A DNA stretch of 33,607 nt from Pseudomonadota bacterium (GTDB lineage Bacteria; Pseudomonadota; Gammaproteobacteria; Burkholderiales; Burkholderiaceae_B), in the NCBI GenBank assembly GCA_023422555.1, contig JAFAGQ010000331.1, positions 1 through 33,607 of the forward strand. Direction: 5' to 3'. Position numbers and translations under genes: made by a program. Under the pieces are notes generated by a model that worked only from the letters and a program-made list of their open reading frames with translations, had not been told where the DNA came from and did no database searches. Shown one piece after another: positions 22,329-30,500 of this stretch. The number at the start of each line of letters is the position of its first letter. Within the stretch, counting starts at the first letter, position 1.

Positions 22329-23870
22329 TTACCACATCAGTGGTTTGCCTTCCCACACGCTGAATCCCTTAAGATTCTTCCGATAACCCCATGCAGTGGC
22401 ACCGTTAAACAGAATAATAAGCGGTGTATCATCAAGCATCTTTTCGTGAAGTTGATCAAAGATCTGCTGACGTTTTTGGGTGTCGAACTCATCGAAGCTG
22501 GCGCTGATCAGTTTTTCAGCCGCAGGGTCGTCCCACACTTTGCGAGGTTGTTTGTCCTTATCGCCAGAGAACTGCTCGTAACTAAGCGATGGGTCCATGC
22601 GCGCAGAGTAACTGAAAGAACTCATCTGGTAATTGCCGCGGTTGTAGCGATCCAGTTGGGTCGCCCACTCCAGCACTTCTATCTGCGCATTGATTCCCAC
22701 CGCCTGCATCATCGCTTGCGCCATCACAGCGACCTGATAGCTGGGAACATGTGCCCGTTTATTCGCATAGATAACGATTTTTTCATTTTTATAGCCAGAC
22801 TCCGCCAGCAGTTTTTTCGCAAGTTCCGGATTGTAGGTGTAACCTTTTTTCTGCGTTTCACTATAGAAGGCGGAATAGGCTGGAATGGCTGAACTGTTTG
22901 CATCCTTGACCAGATTTTCACTGGCCGCCATCACGATCTGTGGAATATCCAGTGAGGCAGCAATGGCCTGGCGTAATTTTTTGTTCTTGAGCAATGGATC
23001 GCGCGTTTGCATCAGCAGCGTATGTTTACTGGCTTCCTGAGGCAAAATTGAAGTGACTTCCGGATTTTTCTTCAATTCTTCGTAGTCGGAAAAAGTGACC
23101 TGCGCGGCGTCAATGGCGCCGGATTGCAGGCCGGCTCTGGCTGTAGACGGATCTGGCACAACCAGGAATTTAACCTCTTCGTTCACTGGATCTTTTTTAC
23201 CCAGGTATCCGTCGGGCTTATCGCCTTCAGGAGACTGATAATCAGCAAATTTTTTCAGGGTGACGTACTGACTTCTTTTCCAGGTGTCAAACATATACGG
23301 ACCGGTGCCGATTGGCTTGTCCCAGGTGCCATCGGGTTTGACAGAATCCTTCTGAATAACTGCAGCACCGGCGCAATCGGTGCGGGCCAGTGTATCAAGA
23401 AATACTGCTGATGCTTTGTCGGTCTTCATGACAAATGTGTGTGGATCAGGCGCGGAGACCTCTGTGACTTTAAGTCCGTTGCGCCCGTCGAATTCACCAA
23501 GGCATCGCCAGCCCGTTTTGGGGTCCATATACCGGTTCCAGCTCCATAACACATCTGCAGATGTCATGGGCTTGCCATTGTGAAATTTGACGTTGTCACG
23601 CAAGGTGAAGGTATAAGTCAGACGATCGTCTGAAATATCAATTTTCTTCGCAAGCAGTGGGCCAACGCTGCCGTTGGCTTTGTAGCCCACCAGCCCTTCG
23701 ACGACATTCAGGATGACGCCATCGGTCGTGTTGTCTCGGTTGACCCCTGGGTTGGTGGACCGGATATCAGCTGGCTGCGCGACTACCACGGGTTTCGCAT
23801 TCGCTGCAGCGGGTAAGGCGAGAAGTGCGACCATTAGCGTACTTAGACGCAGGGCAGGGTGAGTGTTCAC
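22329..23870 (-). CDS. ABC transporter periplasmic substrate-binding protein, peptide/nickel (family 5) type
   Basis: The 513-residue protein is the DppA/OppA-type receptor of the transporter encoded upstream. A Sec signal peptide covers about residues 1-25, ending A-A-A-N-A before KPVVV, and there is no lipobox, so it is a soluble periplasmic protein. Family landmarks are LTYTFTLRDNVKFHNGKPMT, then SADVLWSW near residue 100, and the later Y-N-P-E-L-A-K-K-L-L-A-E-S-G-Y segment. Translation starts at GTG 23870 with GAGGAAA before it. It has its own upstream region with a perfect 18-bp GGCGCC palindrome, 36 bases from the start, and follows the GntR gene. The ligand may be a peptide or an amide-bearing compound. 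Confidence 0.93.
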   Translation of the reverse strand: MNTHPALRLSTLMVALLALPAAANAKPVVVAQPADIRSTNPGVNRDNTTDGVILNVVEGLVGYKANGSVGPLLAKKIDISDDRLTYTFTLRDNVKFHNGKPMTSADVLWSWNRYMDPKTGWRCLGEFDGRNGLKVTEVSAPDPHTFVMKTDKASAVFLDTLARTDCAGAAVIQKDSVKPDGTWDKPIGTGPYMFDTWKRSQYVTLKKFADYQSPEGDKPDGYLGKKDPVNEEVKFLVVPDPSTARAGLQSGAIDAAQVTFSDYEELKKNPEVTSILPQEASKHTLLMQTRDPLLKNKKLRQAIAASLDIPQIVMAASENLVKDANSSAIPAYSAFYSETQKKGYTYNPELAKKLLAESGYKNEKIVIYANKRAHVPSYQVAVMAQAMMQAVGINAQIEVLEWATQLDRYNRGNYQMSSFSYSARMDPSLSYEQFSGDKDKQPRKVWDDPAAEKLISASFDEFDTQKRQQIFDQLHEKMLDDTPLIILFNGATAWGYRKNLKGFSVWEGKPLMW

Positions 23871-23905
23871 AGGGATTTCCTCGAATAGTGAATTATATTT
23901 CCAAT

Positions 23906-23923
23906 AATATTGGCGCCAATATT
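23906..23923. promoter_or_regulatory. Putative GntR operator, binding-protein promoter
   Basis: AATATTGGCGCCAATATT is a perfect 18-bp palindrome located between the GntR stop and the binding-protein start. The identical 18 bases occur at 29028-29045 before the hydrolase-transporter operon. Exact recurrence at both promoters of the locus makes it the likely target of the embedded GntR regulator. Confidence 0.78.
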
Positions 23924-23995
23924 TGCTAAATTTTGCCGCAGTATGAATGCCTCGTCACCCCGTAGTTACCCCTATTTTGTAGAAAGAGTGGTATC

Positions 23996-24619
23996 TCAGG
24001 TGCGCTCTGATTGCTGGATATGCTGTCGTACAACAGCCTGCGCGTGCGCCAGATCGCGTTTGCTCAGGGCGTCGACCAACTCGAAATGTTCTTTGGCCGA
24101 CTGCTGAACGCGTGCGTGATTAATCCACTGCGTCGTAGGAGCGGCCGGTGTTCCAGTTTTGATCTCACGAATCAGGCGCACCAGTTCACGGTTTTTACAT
24201 AGATCATAAATAGCATGATGGAAGGCCTGATTTGCAGCATATTGTTCCAGCAGGGTTCCGGTCGAGGTGAGCATGTCGAATTTATGGGCCAAATCGCGAA
24301 TATGCTTGATCTGCTTCGGCGTAATATCCTGAATGAGTACCTCAAGGGCACCGCACTCGAGCAGTATTCGCACATCCCGGATTTCATCAAGCCTGACTGG
24401 ATCAGGTACATGCACGTGATAGCCGCGATTGGGAATGTGTTCGATCAGCCGTTTGATAACCAGCTGGTCAAGCGCCTTGCGCACATCAAGGCGAGTTGCT
24501 CCGTAGCGTTCCTGGATGTCGACCTGCTTGAGCCAGCTGCCCGGTCCGAGCTTGCCACTGTGTATGTCAGCGGCAATTTCATCGGCAAGGCGGGTAGAGG
24601 ACGTGGGGCGTTGCGGCAT
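23996..24619 (-). CDS. GntR-family transcriptional regulator (FadR/FCD subfamily)
   Basis: The 207-residue protein has an N-terminal GntR winged helix (LADEIAADIHSGKLGPGSWL, then KQVDIQERYGATRLDVRKAL and the IPNRGYHVHV wing). A helical FCD domain follows, with the histidine-bearing segments FHHAIYDLCKN, AKEHFELVDAL and VVRQHIQQS that usually form a metal/carboxylate effector site. The ATG at 24619 has TTGGAG at the right distance; a longer reading from 24706 would overlap the ATPase gene. It is encoded between the ATPase and the binding-protein genes, and three GGCGCC palindromes around the locus are its likely operators. Confidence 0.92.
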   Translation of the reverse strand: MPQRPTSSTRLADEIAADIHSGKLGPGSWLKQVDIQERYGATRLDVRKALDQLVIKRLIEHIPNRGYHVHVPDPVRLDEIRDVRILLECGALEVLIQDITPKQIKHIRDLAHKFDMLTSTGTLLEQYAANQAFHHAIYDLCKNRELVRLIREIKTGTPAAPTTQWINHARVQQSAKEHFELVDALSKRDLAHAQAVVRQHIQQSERT

Positions 24620-24686
24620 GAAATACTCCAATAGGGCCAGATGCGGCATTTTATTTGTCTTGTCGGCAAATTGCCAGGCAGGACAA

Positions 24687-26330
24687 TTACTGGCATTGCC
24701 CTGCAAAACGCCATTTTAGTTTAACGCCACCCTGTTCTGCGAGTTCCAGAGCGGGAATGGCTGATAATAGCGTTTTCGTATAGTCATGTTCCGGATTATC
24801 GAAAATGGCATCACGCGTACCCTGTTCCATAATGTCGCCATGGCGCATTACCACGACTCGATCAGCAACCTGTTCAACCACCCCAAGATCATGACTGATG
24901 AACAGGCAGGAAAATCCATACTTGTTCTGAAGTTCGGCAAACAAGGCAAGCACCTGGGCTCTGACGGTTACGTCCAGTGCTGAAACTGGTTCATCAGCAA
25001 TAATGAACGATGGGCGGCGCACGACCGCTCGGGCAATAGCGACGCGCTGACGCTGACCACCGGACATTTCGTGCGGATATCTCAGTGCATGTTCCTGCTC
25101 CAGGCCCACTTCTTCAAGAACTTTGCGGACGCGCTTTTCGCGATCCGCCGTAGACATGTCGCTAAGATGGCGTAATCCTTCTCCCACAAGTTGTCCGACT
25201 GTCATGCGAGGATTCAGTGAGGAATAAGGGTCCTGAAAGACCATTTGGCAATTCAATCGGTAGTCATGCCAGACAGCACTGGATTTGTTGACAGGCTGAC
25301 CGTCGAACAAAATCTGACCAGACGTCGGCTTTAGAAGACCGGCAATCGCGCGCCCTAGTGTTGTTTTCCCTGAGCCAGATCCTCCGACCACAGCGACAAC
25401 TTCACCGGCATGAACGTTGAGGCTGATTCCTTTGAGCGCCCGTTTCGGATTCGCCTTGGAAAAAAGTTGACGTTTACCGGGATATTCAATCACCAAATCA
25501 CTGACTTGTACCAGAGGTTTAGCATCGGGTAGATTTCGCGCTGGTGTACGGTGCGGGATGGCCGCCAGCAATTTACGGGTGTAAGGGTGCGAAGGGGCTG
25601 AGAGCAGCGTATCGGTGCTATCGCTTTCCACGACGTTGCCATGCTGCATGACGATGATCCTTTCCGTATATCGGGCGACCATCGGCAGATCATGACTGAT
25701 CATCAGCACGGCAGTGTGATGTTCACGTGTCATTGCGGTCATGAGTTCGAGTACGTCACGTTGAACGACAGCGTCCAGTGCGGTGGTGGGTTCATCTGCA
25801 ATGAGCAGGGCCGGCTCAAGAAGCATGACTGAAGCGAGCATGATGCGCTGGCGCATCCCGCCAGAGAACTCGTGCGGCCATGCCTGCATGGCGGCGAGAG
25901 GATCCTGAATACCGACGCGCTCCAGCATGGTCAAAATACGCTTGCGCCGCTCAGCACTTCCCAGCTCACGACGATGCAAGGCAAGTCCTTCATTAAGCTG
26001 TTTGCCGACGGTCATAGACGGATTCAGGGAAGTCATTGGCTCCTGAAACACCATACCAATCCTTGCCCCGCGCAATGTCCTGAACTGCGCCGCAGACATT
26101 GTGGTGAGCTCTTTACCTTCGAATCGGATGCTGCCTCCAGTCCGGACCAGCGGAGGCGGAGTCAGACCCAGTATTGCCTTGGCGGCCTGCGTTTTCCCAC
26201 TACCCGATTCGCCGACAATGCCGACCATTTCACCGGGAGCAATGTCAAAAGAAACATTTTTCACGATTTCCCTGCCTCCCCTGCCAACGGCCAGAGACAG
26301 ATTTGAAACGGAAACTAGATTTTCGCTCAT
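24687..26330 (-). CDS. Fused ABC transporter ATPase (DppD-DppF type, two nucleotide-binding domains)
   Basis: The 547-residue protein carries both nucleotide-binding domains of a peptide/nickel transporter in one chain. Domain 1 has Walker A GESGSGKT (40-47), signature FSGGM (155-159) and Walker B LLIADEP (175-181). Domain 2 has Walker A GGSGSGKT (316-323), signature MSGGQ (422-426) and Walker B FIIADEP (442-448). Both also have the S-x-N-P-x-M-T-V-G segment of oligopeptide ATPases. The start at 26330 overlaps the DppC-like stop by four bases (ATGA), indicating coupled translation; a start at 26414 would overlap further without support. It powers uptake through the two permeases. Confidence 0.94.
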   Translation of the reverse strand: MSENLVSVSNLSLAVGRGGREIVKNVSFDIAPGEMVGIVGESGSGKTQAAKAILGLTPPPLVRTGGSIRFEGKELTTMSAAQFRTLRGARIGMVFQEPMTSLNPSMTVGKQLNEGLALHRRELGSAERRKRILTMLERVGIQDPLAAMQAWPHEFSGGMRQRIMLASVMLLEPALLIADEPTTALDAVVQRDVLELMTAMTREHHTAVLMISHDLPMVARYTERIIVMQHGNVVESDSTDTLLSAPSHPYTRKLLAAIPHRTPARNLPDAKPLVQVSDLVIEYPGKRQLFSKANPKRALKGISLNVHAGEVVAVVGGSGSGKTTLGRAIAGLLKPTSGQILFDGQPVNKSSAVWHDYRLNCQMVFQDPYSSLNPRMTVGQLVGEGLRHLSDMSTADREKRVRKVLEEVGLEQEHALRYPHEMSGGQRQRVAIARAVVRRPSFIIADEPVSALDVTVRAQVLALFAELQNKYGFSCLFISHDLGVVEQVADRVVVMRHGDIMEQGTRDAIFDNPEHDYTKTLLSAIPALELAEQGGVKLKWRFAGQCQ

Positions 26331-27148
26331 CGTACACCTCGCATGTGTGGGTCCAGACGGTCCCGAATGGCGTCTCCCAGAAGATTGATTCCAAGCAGTG
26401 TCATTGCAATGCAAATACCAGGGAAAATGGTCAGCCAGGTGGCCGAGTCTATATAAGGTCGGGCGGATGCCAGCATATTGCCCCAGGTGGGTGCCGGTGG
26501 AGGGACACCCAGCCCCAGAAAGGAAAGTGCACTTTCAGCCAGAATGACCCAGCCGAACATGGCTGTGGCCATAACAGTAATTGGCGCCAGGCAGTTGGGC
26601 AGCACATGTCGAAACATCGTATAAAGCTCGGAATTGCCCAGGACCCGAGATGATTCGATGAACTCCTGTTCTCTGAGTGACAGTACTGTTCCGCGAACAA
26701 TCCGGGTTACCGAGGGGATGTAAGCCAGCCCCAGTGCAAAGATAATTCCGTATTTGTTGGCGCCAAAAATTGCCAGCAGACCCAGGGCAAGCAGCAGCCC
26801 TGGAAATGCCAATAAGGCGTTGTTGAATGCCATGATGATCCGATCTGTCCAGCCCCGCAGATAGCCGGTCAGCAGTCCAATGCAGGTCCCACCGGTGACT
26901 GCAAAGAAGACTGTCAGCAGACTGATCCAGACACTGGTAGAAGCTGCTGCGATCAGACGTGATAGTTCGTCTCGTCCGAATTCATCGGTACCCAGCCAGA
27001 ATTGCGCATCGGGCGCATGAAGCCGACTGGCGAAATTGATTTTGAGTGGATCGTAGGGAGTCCAGAATACACCGGTAATGGCGATGACCAGCAGAATGCC
27101 TACAAGAAGGCTTCCCAACAGCGCGTTCAATGGTATTTTGCGTTTCAT
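26327..27148 (-). CDS. ABC transporter permease, DppC-like
   Basis: The 273-residue inner-membrane protein has an N-terminal helix, a periplasmic stretch with FWLGTDEFGRDELSRLIAAA that identifies the DppC/OppC side, and about five further helices. The EAA-type coupling loop reads EFIESSRVLGNSELYTMFRH, then VLPNCLAPI. It overlaps its neighbours by four bases at both ends (ATGA with the DppB-like gene and with the ATPase), so permease and ATPase subunits are made in step. Confidence 0.94.
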   Translation of the reverse strand: MKRKIPLNALLGSLLVGILLVIAITGVFWTPYDPLKINFASRLHAPDAQFWLGTDEFGRDELSRLIAAASTSVWISLLTVFFAVTGGTCIGLLTGYLRGWTDRIIMAFNNALLAFPGLLLALGLLAIFGANKYGIIFALGLAYIPSVTRIVRGTVLSLREQEFIESSRVLGNSELYTMFRHVLPNCLAPITVMATAMFGWVILAESALSFLGLGVPPPAPTWGNMLASARPYIDSATWLTIFPGICIAMTLLGINLLGDAIRDRLDPHMRGVR

Positions 27149-28089
27149 TCGGCAGTGACCCTCGGGTCAAAAATTGGATAACAAAGATCCACGATCAGAT
27201 TGACCAGAACGTAGATGACGGCGACAAACAGCAGGCAACCCTGGATGACCGGATAATCGCGTGCGAAGATAGAGTCAACCAGCAGGCGGCCCAGGCCAGG
27301 GATGGTAAATACAGTTTCAACGACAGCGATCCCGCCGAGTAGATTTCCCAATACAAGCCCGATCAGCGTCCAGGTCGGACCAAATGCATTTCTAAAAACA
27401 TGGTGTCTGAGAACGGCTCCTTCGGACAGTCCCTTGGCACGCGCATGTGTGACATAGTCAAGCCGCAGGACTTCCAGCGCGCTCGCCCTGGACATACGGA
27501 TAATCACGCCGATTTCATGTATGAAGAGTGTCATTACCGGCATCACCAAATATAGAAGGCCAGCTTTCCAGTTCGATGCAATCGACACATAGCCAACCAC
27601 CGGCAACCATTCCAGTTTCAGACCGAAGAAGACCAGTAGGATCAGACCCAGCCAGAAAGTTGGGATAGAGACCAAAACCGTTGCAAGACCGATCAGCAGC
27701 AAGTCGGCAGGCTGATTCTGCTTCCATGCTGCAATAATGCCTGCGGGAACCGCGATGATCGTTGCAATAAATACGGCAGTAAGTACGATCTGTACACTGA
27801 CGGTGAAGCGCTCCCATACGAGGCCCAGTACCGGGACCCCTTGATTAATGGACATACCCAGATCACCATGCAGTACTTTGCCGAACCAGATAATGAATTG
27901 TTCCCATACTGTGCGATCAAGTCCGAGCTGATTTCTGAGGTCAGCCAGACTGGTGGGATCAGCCATATCTCCCAGCAGTAACTGCGCAGGATCGCCAGGG
28001 ATCAGGCGGATCAGGACGAAAACCGATATCGCCACGATAATCAAGGTTGGTACAGCCATGGCAAAACGGGACAACACGAATCTGAACAT
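27145..28089 (-). CDS. ABC transporter permease, DppB-like
   Basis: The 314-residue protein has the DppB/OppB N-terminus (a first helix, then FVLIRLIPGDPAQLLLGDMA and the LGLDRTVWEQFIIWFGKVLH segment). It has about six membrane helices and an EAA loop with DYVTHARAKGLSEGAVLRHH. It starts 21 bases after the alpha/beta hydrolase stop with AGGAAC as ribosome binding site, and ends overlapping the DppC-like start. It pairs with the DppC-like subunit to form the translocation channel. Confidence 0.94.
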   Translation of the reverse strand: MFRFVLSRFAMAVPTLIIVAISVFVLIRLIPGDPAQLLLGDMADPTSLADLRNQLGLDRTVWEQFIIWFGKVLHGDLGMSINQGVPVLGLVWERFTVSVQIVLTAVFIATIIAVPAGIIAAWKQNQPADLLLIGLATVLVSIPTFWLGLILLVFFGLKLEWLPVVGYVSIASNWKAGLLYLVMPVMTLFIHEIGVIIRMSRASALEVLRLDYVTHARAKGLSEGAVLRHHVFRNAFGPTWTLIGLVLGNLLGGIAVVETVFTIPGLGRLLVDSIFARDYPVIQGCLLFVAVIYVLVNLIVDLCYPIFDPRVTAE

Positions 28090-28110
28090 GATCGTTCCTA
28101 TTTATGCGGA

Positions 28111-29004
28111 TTAGCGGGTGGCTTGATCTCGTTTGTGATTGAGACGTAAATCCTGAAGGACATCAGCGAAAAAATCCTGAACCTGGCGCACGCATGCCAG
28201 ACCGTTGTGTGCAACATTGTCCACGAGATCCATTTTCACGTTTACGCCTGCATCCTGGAAACTTTTACATAACGTTGCTAGTCGCTCCGGGCGTGTGCTG
28301 CCGGCACTGTTGGCGCCAGGCATATAAAATTTGCCGCCTTCCTTATGAGTAATCTCCCAGGTTTCAAGATCAGCCTTACCAACAATCATGTGAACAGGGA
28401 GTTTTTTCAATGCATCCAGATTCAGCGCGATGCCGAATTTCTGCTCCATTCCCTTGACGCCAACCCACCAGTCGTGCTGTGTATCAAGCAGCGTCACCGA
28501 TCCTGGAGCACCAATTGATACAGCCCACAGGCGATCCGGATGAAGCAGGCAGAAACGATTGGCAAATTGTCCACCGCCCGAGTATCCAAAAAGGGCAAAA
28601 CGGCTGAAATCACAATCGAATTTACGGCCAACTTCCTCGACAATATCTAGAAGTACCTGGTCATAGCGTATATCGCCTTCAGCCAGCTGTTTGAAGCCAT
28701 CGCGATTGCCATCGCCCAGCGTCCCGGCAGGAAACAGTGGGCAAAGCACAATGCAGTTATTCCAATGGGCAAAGTCGGCGAACGCATCTCGATATTCTGT
28801 GAAAGCGCGACCGGTTCCATGAGTAACGACTACCAATGCTGGTTTCTCGCCATCGCGGCTTTTGCGTTGTGGCGCATAAGTGCAGTAAGAAAAACGAGGA
28901 TCCTTAGTCGAGGCAAAGATCGTACTGTTTCCCATATCGTATATTTCGCGGGCGCGCTGAGCTCCAAATGCATCGTCGGAGCTGGTTTCTTGCACTTGCT
29001 GCAT
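28111..29004 (-). CDS. Alpha/beta hydrolase, first gene of the peptide-transporter operon
   Basis: The 297-residue protein has an alpha/beta-hydrolase core. The nucleophile elbow is FGYSGGGQFANRF with S142, the oxyanion turn is HGTGRAF (62-68), and the likely catalytic histidine is H266 in DNVAHNG. An acid near D212 (VGKADLE) may complete the triad. It resembles the plant-lipase/PHB-depolymerase-like group of esterases but has no signal peptide, so it should act in the cytoplasm. It is the promoter-proximal gene before dppB-like. The perfect 20-bp palindrome lies 22 bases before its start codon. An esterase or amidase acting on the transported compound is the simplest hypothesis. Confidence 0.85.
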   Translation of the reverse strand: MQQVQETSSDDAFGAQRAREIYDMGNSTIFASTKDPRFSYCTYAPQRKSRDGEKPALVVVTHGTGRAFTEYRDAFADFAHWNNCIVLCPLFPAGTLGDGNRDGFKQLAEGDIRYDQVLLDIVEEVGRKFDCDFSRFALFGYSGGGQFANRFCLLHPDRLWAVSIGAPGSVTLLDTQHDWWVGVKGMEQKFGIALNLDALKKLPVHMIVGKADLETWEITHKEGGKFYMPGANSAGSTRPERLATLCKSFQDAGVNVKMDLVDNVAHNGLACVRQVQDFFADVLQDLRLNHKRDQATR

Positions 29005-29026
29005 GTAACTTCCTATAAATTGTTAA

Positions 29027-29046
29027 TAATATTGGCGCCAATATTA
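29027..29046. promoter_or_regulatory. Putative GntR operator, hydrolase-transporter operon promoter
   Basis: TAATATTGGCGCCAATATTA is a perfect 20-bp palindrome. Its inner 18 bases are identical to the site before the binding-protein gene at 23906-23923. At 23-42 bases from the hydrolase start it should overlap the promoter and give repression. Confidence 0.8.
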
Positions 29047-29262
29047 GCTACATTTATTGAGGTCGGCAACTCGGGTAAGCCCTAAGCGATGCAGGCTTGA
29101 TATAGAGTCTTATCGCGTAGCTTCTATGATTAGCTATTGAAAGCTGACTGGATTGAAGTGCTCAGTCTGTTGTGTTCACGCACAGTTTCTGATTGACGTT
29201 CGTGCGTCGAGGTCTGGAAATTAGCGGGGTGCGGCGGGGTAGACGGTTGAGTCTGGCAACAA
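29047..29262. other. Spacer between the hydrolase promoter and the entericidin terminator
   Basis: I see no gene, RNA or repeat here. Open frames in the region lack ribosome binding sites. Confidence 0.4.
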
Positions 29263-29298
29263 AAAACTGCCAGTTGCACAAAGGCAAAAGGCAGTTTT
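29263..29298 (-). terminator. Rho-independent terminator of the entericidin gene
   Basis: AAAACTGCC (29263-29271) pairs with GGCAGTTTT (29290-29298) over an 18-base loop. Read on the minus strand the stem ends in a T-rich run, 66 bases after the entericidin stop. Confidence 0.65.
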
Positions 29299-29364
29299 CG
29301 CGGATAAAAAATGCTGTAAGAGTCATCTCTGGGGGCCAGAGCACTCTGAAGGCACTCCGTTGTA

Positions 29365-29499
29365 TTATTTATGACGCTCAGCAGCACCAGAGATGGCAGC
29401 ACCGCCACGTTCCAGATCCTGTCCAGCACCAGACACGGTATTGCAGGCTGTCAGGCCAAGCAGGGAAACCAGTACAGCAATGAGTCCTAATTTTTTCAT
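29365..29499 (-). CDS. Entericidin A/B-family small lipoprotein
   Basis: The 44-residue product reads MKKLGLIAVLVSLLGLTACN, then TVSGAGQDLERGGAAISGAA and ERHK. It has a lipoprotein signal with lipobox LTAC (lipidated C19) followed by the G-x-G-x-D-x-x-x-G-G entericidin signature. Entericidins are tiny cell-envelope lipoproteins linked to stationary-phase and osmotic programmes in enterobacteria. The ATG at 29499 has a GGAGA site. A near-consensus promoter lies just upstream (29541-29569) and a terminator downstream, so it is a single-gene transcript. No second entericidin copy is adjacent. Confidence 0.92.
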   Translation of the reverse strand: MKKLGLIAVLVSLLGLTACNTVSGAGQDLERGGAAISGAAERHK

Positions 29500-29540
29500 G
29501 ATTTATTCTCCATCTATGGTTAGGTCTAAATACAAACGAA

Positions 29541-29569
29541 ATAATCCGCGATAACGCAGAAACTGTCAA
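29541..29569 (-). promoter_or_regulatory. Sigma-70-type promoter of the entericidin gene
   Basis: On the minus strand, a perfect TTGACA -35 (29569-29564) is followed after 17 bases by GATTAT (29546-29541). The start codon at 29499 then has a leader of about 35 bases. Confidence 0.7.
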
Positions 29570-29642
29570 CGAACAAATTTTAATGCAATTGTGTTTTTAC
29601 CAAAATTTTCATTTGCAATAAACTTGCGCGGGTCAAATGCGG

Positions 29643-30212
29643 TCACTTTACGACAGATCTCATCCAGTCGCTCAGTTCGTCGGCATGTTCTTCCTCGTCA
29701 TTCAGAATACCTTCCAGAAGACGGCGGGTGGTTGGGTCCTTGTCACCAATCAGATCAATCATCTGGGTGTAGGACTCAATGGCAACACGTTCGGCAACCA
29801 GATTGGATTTGATCATATCATGCAGATCGGCCTGGTCGTTGTAGTCAGCGTGGCTGCGCTCCAGCAATGTTGCAGGTGAGAAGTCGGGTTCTCCACCCAA
29901 TTGCACGATACGCTTGGCAAGTGAATCGGCGTGGGCAGATTCTTCGTTGGCATGAACCAGAAATTCATCTGCAATAGCGGGAGATTCCAGGCCGGTGGCT
30001 GTAAAGTGGTGGCGCTTATAGCGCAACACACAGACCAGTTCTGTGGCAAGTGCGCTGTTCAACAAACGCACAATGTCTTCGCGCCACGGATTATCTTCAA
30101 CGATGACCGCACCATCGTCCAGGCTGCTTTTTGCTCTTTCGATAGCAGCTTCATCCAGTTGCAAGCGATTTTTGGATTTCTTCTGGGCGCCTGTCTTGCT
30201 ATTCTCTTTCAT
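29643..30212 (-). CDS. Ferritin-like/bacterioferritin-type domain protein
   Basis: The 189-residue protein is a four-helix ferritin-like bundle preceded by a lysine-rich tail of about 15 residues. Likely di-iron ligands are in ATELVCVLRYKRHHF, HANEESAHADSLAKRI, LVAERVAIESYTQM and DEEEHADELSDW, giving the E / E-x-x-H / E / E-x-x-H pattern of bacterioferritin-type ferroxidase sites. It may store iron or protect DNA and protein from peroxide in the cytoplasm. The basic tail could bind DNA as in Dps relatives, which is inference. An AGGAG site precedes the ATG. It stands alone. Confidence 0.88.
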   Translation of the reverse strand: MKENSKTGAQKKSKNRLQLDEAAIERAKSSLDDGAVIVEDNPWREDIVRLLNSALATELVCVLRYKRHHFTATGLESPAIADEFLVHANEESAHADSLAKRIVQLGGEPDFSPATLLERSHADYNDQADLHDMIKSNLVAERVAIESYTQMIDLIGDKDPTTRRLLEGILNDEEEHADELSDWMRSVVK

Positions 30213-30386
30213 AATAACTCCTGTCTTTAAAAATTTAATAAGGAATATCGCTTCAGATTAGTGTCAGATAGAATGGCAACCAACCGGTGTTATTCATTCA
30301 AATAATAACATTAATTCGACTGATACAAGAGGGAGTAATTCGGCGACTTTGCGTTGACTCAACTGTTATAGTTTTACATCTGTGAT

Positions 30387-30422
30387 TAAAGTTGACAGCG
30401 GTGCTAAAGTCGACAAAGGTGC
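30387..30422. repeat. Two 18-bp tandem direct repeats upstream of the GNAT gene
   Basis: TAAAGTTGACAGCGGTGC (30387-30404) and TAAAGTCGACAAAGGTGC (30405-30422) are adjacent and match at 15 of 18 positions. The first contains a TTGACA that could be a -35 element. They lie in the divergent gap between the ferritin-like and GNAT genes, which otherwise shows no feature. Confidence 0.6.
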
Positions 30423-30500
30423 AGTTGATTCACAGTTGTCATCAAGCCACCACTTTTGTTCAGCTTTTCCATATCAAAAATTTTTCATACCGGGAGTTCC

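Noticed and set aside
29378..29569. 63-residue ORF over the entericidin gene
   Set aside because: It is rich in Trp/Cys in an implausible way and is out of frame with the clear lipoprotein gene.
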